Origin: DASTHG01 sp041498155
Lineage (GTDB): Bacteria > Gemmatimonadota > Gemmatimonadetes > Gemmatimonadales > GWC2-71-9
Direction of reading: 5' to 3'
DNA length: 9,045 nucleotides
Assembly: GCA_041498155.1 (NCBI GenBank)
Contig: JBGQHV010000138.1
Location: 1 to 9,045, forward strand
The translations under genes were made by a program, and so were the position numbers. Positions 5,553-9,045 of this stretch are shown piece after piece. Position 1 is the first letter of the stretch; each line of letters begins with the position of its first letter. The notes under the pieces were generated by a model. It did not search any database and was not told the origin of the DNA. It saw only the letters and a program-made list of their open reading frames with translations.

Positions 5553-5581
5553 ATTCTGCCCCGGCCGGCGGCCGCTGTCCA
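5553..5581 (-). promoter_or_regulatory. Candidate promoter of the DinB-fold gene
   Basis: On the minus strand TGGACA (5576-5581, five of six against TTGACA) is followed after 17 bases by CAGAAT (5553-5558, four of six). The predicted start near 5546 leaves about 19 bases of leader containing the GGAG site. Consensus matching only. Confidence 0.4.
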
Positions 5582-5599
5582 GTTCCCACTTCGGTCTCG

Positions 5600-5605
5600 T
5601 ATGTT
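5600..5605 (+). promoter_or_regulatory. Candidate -10 box TATGTT of the LytS-like kinase gene
   Basis: TATGTT keeps T1, A2, T3 and T6 of the -10 consensus and ends 8 bases before ATG 5614. Transcription would therefore begin at or next to the start codon, giving a leaderless mRNA, and no SD is seen. TGTCCA at 5576-5581, 18 bases upstream, is only a weak -35. Confidence 0.3.
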
Positions 5606-5613
5606 TGCGTTCG

Positions 5614-6747
5614 ATGACGTCCCCCCCCGCCGACCGAGCGCCGCCCACCCGCCGCACCCCACCCGTCTGGGCGTTCGTATCGGCCGCCTGGCTGGGCCCG
5701 GCGATCCTGGCAGGCTTCGAGACGTACATGCAGGCCCGGCTGGGGAAGTGGCAGGATTTTTCCTGGCGCTGGGTGGTGTGGGAAGGCGGCGACTGGCTCA
5801 TCTACGCGCTGCTCACGCCATTCGTCTTCATCATCGCGCGCCGGATCCCGCTGGTCCGGGGGCACCTGGCCCGGCGCGTTCCCCTGCACTTCCTGGCGTC
5901 CATCCTGTTGTGCGGCGCATGGGCCGGCCTGGGGACCCTGCTGCGCTGGGCACTGTTCCCGCTGCAGGCCCAGCCGACGCCGGCGAGCGTGGTGAGCTGG
6001 TTCTTCACGAGCCTGCCGTTCGGCGTCGCCGTGTACTTCGCGGTGCTCGGCGTGGAGCACGCGGCGTTCTTCTTCCTCGAAGCGCGGACGCGCGAAACCC
6101 AGGCGGCCCGGCTCTCGGCGCAGCTCGCCGAAGCCCGGCTCGGCGCCCTGCGCATGCAGCTGCAGCCGCACTTTCTCTTCAACAGTCTGAACGCGATCAC
6201 CGTCATCGTGCGCGACCGGGACACCGCGACCGCCACGCGCATGCTCGAGCAGCTGGGTGAAATGCTGCGCCGCGTGATGCGCGCCGACCGTCCCCAGGAG
6301 GTGCCGCTCGCCGAGGAGCTGGAGTTCGTGCGCCAGTATCTGACGATCGAGCAGATCCGCTTTTCCGACCGGCTGCGGCCGGTGATCGCCATGGCGCCCG
6401 GCCTCGAGCGGGCGGCGGCCCCGGAGTTCCTGCTGCAGCCGCTGGTCGAGAACGCCGTGCGCCACGGACTCGCCAAACGCACGACGGCCACGCTCCTGAA
6501 GATCGAAGCCCGCCGTGAAGGCGACGACCTGGTCCTCACGGTCACCGACGACGGCCCGGGGCCGGACGTCGGGAGTGCAGAGCCGCGGGAAGGCGTAGGA
6601 CTGGCCAACACCCGCGAGCGCCTCGCGACGCTGTACGGCCCCCGGGCGCGTCTCACATTGGCCGCCACGCCGCAGGGCGGCGCGGTGGCCGAGGTGCGGC
6701 TCCCCTACCGCGATCTGCCACCCGAGACGGAGCCGGCCCATGCCTGA
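5614..6747 (+). CDS. LytS/YehU-type sensor histidine kinase
   Basis: A 377-residue membrane kinase. An N-terminal region (about 15-155) has four likely membrane helices. The His_kinase (PF06580) signature is LRMQLQPHFLFNSLNAI, with phospho-acceptor H186. An HATPase domain follows: N box LLQPLVENAVRHGL (N280), VTDDGPGPD (Asp 312/313) and the glycine-rich GVGLANTRERLATLYG from about 327. It should autophosphorylate and pass the phosphate to the LytTR regulator, whose gene overlaps it by 8 bases. No PAS, GAF or extracellular sensor domain is seen, so sensing must be through the membrane helices. ATG 5614 opens MTSPPADRAPP; it has no SD, but a possible -10 box sits 8 bases upstream. The in-frame TTG 5605 is an alternative start. 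The signal is unknown; relatives respond to nutrients, peptides or membrane state. Confidence 0.92.
   Translation: MTSPPADRAPPTRRTPPVWAFVSAAWLGPAILAGFETYMQARLGKWQDFSWRWVVWEGGDWLIYALLTPFVFIIARRIPLVRGHLARRVPLHFLASILLCGAWAGLGTLLRWALFPLQAQPTPASVVSWFFTSLPFGVAVYFAVLGVEHAAFFFLEARTRETQAARLSAQLAEARLGALRMQLQPHFLFNSLNAITVIVRDRDTATATRMLEQLGEMLRRVMRADRPQEVPLAEELEFVRQYLTIEQIRFSDRLRPVIAMAPGLERAAAPEFLLQPLVENAVRHGLAKRTTATLLKIEARREGDDLVLTVTDDGPGPDVGSAEPREGVGLANTRERLATLYGPRARLTLAATPQGGAVAEVRLPYRDLPPETEPAHA
6729..6732 (+). promoter_or_regulatory. Ribosome binding site GGAG for the LytTR regulator, inside the kinase gene
   Basis: GGAG lies 7 bases before ATG 6740, within the last codons of the kinase gene. It gives the regulator its own initiation site in addition to coupling through the 8-base overlap. 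Confidence 0.6.
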
Positions 6748-7543
6748 CATCCGGGCGCTGATCGTGGACGATGAGCCGCTGGCGCGACGCGGCGTGCGCC
6801 AGCTGCTGGCACCCTACCCCGACATCGTCGTCGTCGGCGAGTGCCGGGACGGCCGGGAAACGCTACGCGCCCTCGCGACGCTCTCGCCGGATCTCGTCTT
6901 CCTCGACATCCAGATGCCGGGGCTGGACGGTCTCGGCGTGATCCGGACACACGGAGTCGAGCGCATGCCGGCGGTCGTGTTCGTGACCGCGCACGACGAG
7001 TTCGCCGTACGGGCGTTTGAAGCCCAGGCGCTGGACTACCTCGTCAAACCGCTCGTCGAAGCGCGCTTTCGGTCGACGATCGCCCGCGTGCGGGAACGGA
7101 TGCGGATCGCCGATGCCGTGGCGCTGGCGACGCGTCTCAGCGCGCTGCTCGCCGAGACGGACGGCGGGTCAACAGCCCCGAGGCGGCTTCCCACCCCCGC
7201 GGGAATCTCGCGCGCCGGTGGCCGCATCGCGGTCCCCACGGAGACCGGGGAGCTGCTGATCGATGCGGCCGAAGTCGAATGGATCGCGGCCCGGGACTAC
7301 CAGGCCGTCGTGCACGCCGGCGGCAAGGCGTACCGGGTGCGCGCGTCACTCGCGACGCTCGAAGCACGGCTCGATCCCGCGCAGTTCGTCCGCGTCCACC
7401 GGTCCGCGATCGTGCGGCTGGACCAGGTGCGTGAGCTCAGGCTTGGAGGATCCGCCGGGGCGGAGGCGTCGGTGGTGCTGCGCGACGGCACCCGCGTTTC
7501 CGTGAGTCGGCGTCGCCTGGCGCGGGTCAAGGCGCTGCTGTAG
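6740..7543 (+). CDS. LytTR-family response regulator
   Basis: A 267-residue regulator. The receiver domain (1-120) has the acidic pair D10/D11 in LIVDDEPLARRG, phospho-acceptor D56 in LVFLDIQMPGLDG, T83 in FVTAHDEFAV and K103 in DYLVKPL. A linker (about 120-160) contains a Pro/Arg-rich stretch. The C-terminal LytTR DNA-binding domain (about 165-267) shows EVEWIAARDYQAVVHAGGK, FVRVHRSAIVRLDQVREL and RDGTRVSVSRRRLARVKALL, the standard LytTR beta-fold pattern. It overlaps the kinase stop by 8 bases and has its own SD, so the pair is one operon. LytTR proteins usually bind paired direct repeats upstream of membrane or exported-protein genes. The DUF1624 gene immediately downstream and the divergent DinB-fold gene are the nearest candidate targets. 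All catalytic residues look intact. Confidence 0.94.
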   Translation: MPDIRALIVDDEPLARRGVRQLLAPYPDIVVVGECRDGRETLRALATLSPDLVFLDIQMPGLDGLGVIRTHGVERMPAVVFVTAHDEFAVRAFEAQALDYLVKPLVEARFRSTIARVRERMRIADAVALATRLSALLAETDGGSTAPRRLPTPAGISRAGGRIAVPTETGELLIDAAEVEWIAARDYQAVVHAGGKAYRVRASLATLEARLDPAQFVRVHRSAIVRLDQVRELRLGGSAGAEASVVLRDGTRVSVSRRRLARVKALL

Positions 7544-7550
7544 GCGTCGC

Positions 7551-7592
7551 GCCGCTCGCCGTCCGCCGCTCGGCAGCCGCCGCTCGCGGCGC
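7551..7592. repeat. Three-copy tandem repeat, 14-bp period, core GCCGCTCG
   Basis: GCCGCTCG occurs at 7551, 7565 and 7579, exactly 14 bp apart. The six bases between cores differ (CCGTCC, GCAGCC, CGGCGC). It lies between the LytTR stop and the DUF1624 gene. It may be a regulator target or a GC-rich slippage product; the last copy can also form a small GCCGC/GCGGC hairpin. Confidence 0.45.
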
Positions 7593-7618
7593 GGCTCCCG
7601 CCGTCCGTCCCGCACGCG

Positions 7619-7648
7619 TTGACGGCAGCCCGGCGAGCGCCGTATCGT
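7619..7648 (+). promoter_or_regulatory. Candidate promoter of the DUF1624 gene
   Basis: TTGACG (7619-7624, five of six) and TATCGT (7643-7648, four of six) are 18 bases apart. The expected transcript start is about 7655-7656, coinciding with GTG 7656, so a leaderless message is possible. Consensus matching only. Confidence 0.4.
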
Positions 7649-7655
7649 GGGCGCC

Positions 7656-8858
7656 GTGACCACGACCCCGCCCGCGACCACACGCCTCGCGTCCATCGAC
7701 ATCCTGCGGGGCGCCGTGATGGTGCTGATGGCGATCGATCACGTACGCGTGTATTCGGGGCTGCCAGCCGGAGGCCCGAGCGCCGGGATCTTCTTCACGC
7801 GCTGGGTGACGCACTTTTGCGCCCCCGCCTTCCTGTTTCTCGCCGGCACGAGCGCCTTCTTCTACGGCCGCCGCCACAGCGATCTCTCTCGCTATCTCCT
7901 GACGCGCGGCGCGTGGCTCGTGCTGCTCGAGCTGACCGTGATCCGCGTCGCCTGGACCTTCAATTTCGACTTCGCCCACTACCTCATGGCGGGCGTGATC
8001 TGGGCGATCGGCTGGTGCATGATCCTGCTGGCCGTCCTGGTGCGGCTTCCCGTTCCCGCGGTCGGCGCGATCGGACTCGCGATCATCGCGGGTCACAATC
8101 TGCTGGACCCGTATCTCGGTCGCATCATCCCCGCGCTGGGGGAGAACAGTTTCGCCGGACTGTGGAAGATCCTGTACGTCGGGTTCTTCGCCGGCCCGAT
8201 TGCGCTCGGCGCCGAGGGACCGCGGCTCATCGTGCTGTATTCGATCGTGCCCTGGATCGGCGTCATGGCGGCTGGCTATGCCTTCGGCTCGATCCTCACG
8301 ATGGAGCCCGAGCGCCGGCGGCGGCTGTGCCTCACGATCGGCCTCTCCGCCACGGCGCTGTTTCTCGTGCTGCGCGGGTTCAATCTGTATGGGGACCCGG
8401 TCCCCTGGACCGCGCAGACGCACCCGGCCGGAGAGCGGCCGCCGATGCCGGCGCTGCTCGCGTTCCTGAACACGAACAAGTACCCGGCCTCACTCGACTT
8501 CCTGCTGATGACGCTCGGTCCGACGATCGCCCTGATCCCCTTGCTCGAAGGGGCGCGTGGCGCCGTCGCCCGGTGGCTCACCGTTTTCGGCCGGGTTCCG
8601 TTCTTCTTCTACCTGCTGCACATCCCGCTGATTCACGCCCTCGCGCTCGTCGTGTCGGCGCTGCGCCAGGGTGCCGTGGACCCGTGGCTCTTCACCAACC
8701 ATCCGATGGGCAACCCTCCGGCCCCCGAGGGATACACCTGGAGTCTGCCCCTGCTGTACGGGGTGTGGGCGGTGGCGCTGGTCGTGTTGTCCTTCGCGTG
8801 CCGCTGGTCCGCCGCTCTCAAGGCCCGGCGGCCGGAGTGGTGGTTGCGCTATCTGTAG
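7656..8858 (+). CDS. DUF1624 / HGSNAT-like integral membrane acyltransferase-family protein
   Basis: A 400-residue membrane protein with about ten hydrophobic helices. The family opening is clear: RLASIDILRGAVMVLMAIDH then VRVYSG, with the Asp-His pair typical of DUF1624 and the catalytic region of heparan-alpha-glucosaminide N-acetyltransferase. Other family-like parts are APAFLFLAGTSAFF, VLYSIVPWIGVMAAGYAFG, the FGRVPFFFYLLHIPLIHALA helix and the C-terminal ending WSAALKARRPEWWLRYL. HGSNAT relatives move an acetyl group from acetyl-CoA across the membrane to an amino sugar; bacterial substrates are mostly unknown, perhaps cell-envelope sugars. GTG 7656 (MTTTPPATTRL) is preferred because a promoter candidate would start transcription there. 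In-frame GTG 7647 adds three residues and is equally possible; neither has a good SD. The gene lies 112 bases after the LytTR gene and may be its target or simply a neighbour. Confidence 0.85.
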   Translation: MTTTPPATTRLASIDILRGAVMVLMAIDHVRVYSGLPAGGPSAGIFFTRWVTHFCAPAFLFLAGTSAFFYGRRHSDLSRYLLTRGAWLVLLELTVIRVAWTFNFDFAHYLMAGVIWAIGWCMILLAVLVRLPVPAVGAIGLAIIAGHNLLDPYLGRIIPALGENSFAGLWKILYVGFFAGPIALGAEGPRLIVLYSIVPWIGVMAAGYAFGSILTMEPERRRRLCLTIGLSATALFLVLRGFNLYGDPVPWTAQTHPAGERPPMPALLAFLNTNKYPASLDFLLMTLGPTIALIPLLEGARGAVARWLTVFGRVPFFFYLLHIPLIHALALVVSALRQGAVDPWLFTNHPMGNPPAPEGYTWSLPLLYGVWAVALVVLSFACRWSAALKARRPEWWLRYL

Positions 8859-8859
8859 G

Positions 8860-8889
8860 TTGCGGCGCCACGGCCCGCCTCGGCATAAT
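8860..8889 (+). promoter_or_regulatory. Candidate promoter of the right-edge gene
   Basis: TTGCGG (8860-8865) and CATAAT (8884-8889, five of six against TATAAT) are 18 bases apart. Transcription would start near 8896, about 23 bases before ATG 8919. This is the best -10 match in the window. Confidence 0.45.
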
Positions 8890-8918
8890 TCCCGAATCGC
8901 TTCACAGGCCATGATCGC

Positions 8919-9045
8919 ATGTCGCCGGAAACCACCGAGAAACTGCGCCTCCAGCTCACCGCGTTTGCCGAGCGCCAGGCGAGTGCCAAGCCCGTCCCCA
9001 AATCGGGGGACGGGGTCGCGGAACGGAAACGACGTGCCTGCGCCG
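8919..9045 (+). CDS. Start of an unrecognised gene (3' end outside window)
   Basis: ATG 8919 opens a frame with no stop to the window edge (42 full codons): MSPETTEKLRLQLTAF, AERQASAKPVPKSGDG, then a basic VAERKRRACA stretch. G/C-biased third positions fit real coding sequence. A short amphipathic helix is followed by a Pro/Lys linker; no family is recognisable. A good promoter candidate lies upstream; the SD is weak (CAGG at 8905-8908, ten bases away). ATG 8911 starts another open frame, but its translation is Arg/Ser/Pro-rich like a shadow. Confidence 0.5.
   Translation, partial: MSPETTEKLRLQLTAFAERQASAKPVPKSGDGVAERKRRACA

Noticed and set aside
5559..5575. CCGGCCGGCGGCCGC low-complexity palindromes between the DinB and kinase genes
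   Set aside because: Short overlapping GC palindromes are expected at this base composition; they only form the spacer of a candidate promoter.
5551..6750. Long open frame on the minus strand opposite the kinase gene
   Set aside because: The plus strand carries all kinase motifs; the opposite translation is Arg/Gln/His-rich with no family motifs, a normal antisense shadow in GC-rich DNA.
7527..8912. Minus-strand frames opposite the DUF1624 gene
   Set aside because: They are charged, Gln/His/Arg-rich shadows of a membrane-protein gene and have no recognisable motif.
1..9045. CRISPR arrays, tRNA/rRNA genes, insertion sequences, toxin-antitoxin or phage-defence genes
   Set aside because: No regularly spaced long repeats, cloverleaf-like segments, transposase motifs or defence-type domains were seen on either strand.

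Overview
The window is GC-rich DNA with G/C-biased third codon positions, tightly packed genes, ATG/GTG/TTG starts and a mixture of Shine-Dalgarno-led and apparently SD-less genes. The gene content (a VIT-type metal transporter, a LytS/LytTR sensor-regulator pair, a secreted DinB-fold protein, a DUF1624 membrane protein, and a TPR-LuxR regulator with a flavoprotein oxidoreductase) suggests a free-living soil or environmental bacterium. Gemmatimonadota is my best guess and a high-GC actinobacterium or proteobacterium is possible. This is inference, since no rRNA or marker gene is present. I found no tRNA, rRNA, CRISPR array, insertion sequence or prophage gene. No gene-free stretch exceeds 300 bases; the longest gaps are about 100-130 bases, and each is described.

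Left part (1-905): the C-terminal end of a small AP2-like DNA-binding protein runs off the left edge. A VIT/CCC1-family transporter follows on the same strand, with an awkward start that overlaps the AP2 gene. The transporter's stop codon lies one base from the stop of the convergent flavoprotein gene.

Central minus-strand cluster (4331 to 903): a TetR regulator (TTG start, good SD) overlaps by four bases a 551-residue TPR-LuxR regulator. After a 124-bp gap with nested inverted repeats comes a two-nucleotide-binding flavin monooxygenase-like protein. A small multi-pass membrane protein is transcribed divergently from the TetR gene. The space between them holds a perfect 12-bp interrupted palindrome overlapped by plausible promoters on both strands, so TetR may control both directions. 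This looks like a self-contained regulated redox module. Its trigger and substrate cannot be read from the sequence.

Right part (4925-9045): strong hairpins separate the convergent membrane-protein gene and an exported DinB-fold protein. Divergent from the latter is a LytS/YehU-type histidine kinase overlapping by 8 bases its LytTR response regulator. After a short region with a three-copy 14-bp-period repeat comes a DUF1624/HGSNAT-like membrane protein. A promoter then leads into a gene that runs off the right edge.

I see no clearly new defence or mobile system. The points most worth a second look are the TetR/LuxR/flavoprotein module with its shared operator, the nested repeats in its intercistronic gap, the start-codon problem of the VIT gene, and two genes whose promoter candidates sit where leaderless mRNAs would begin.
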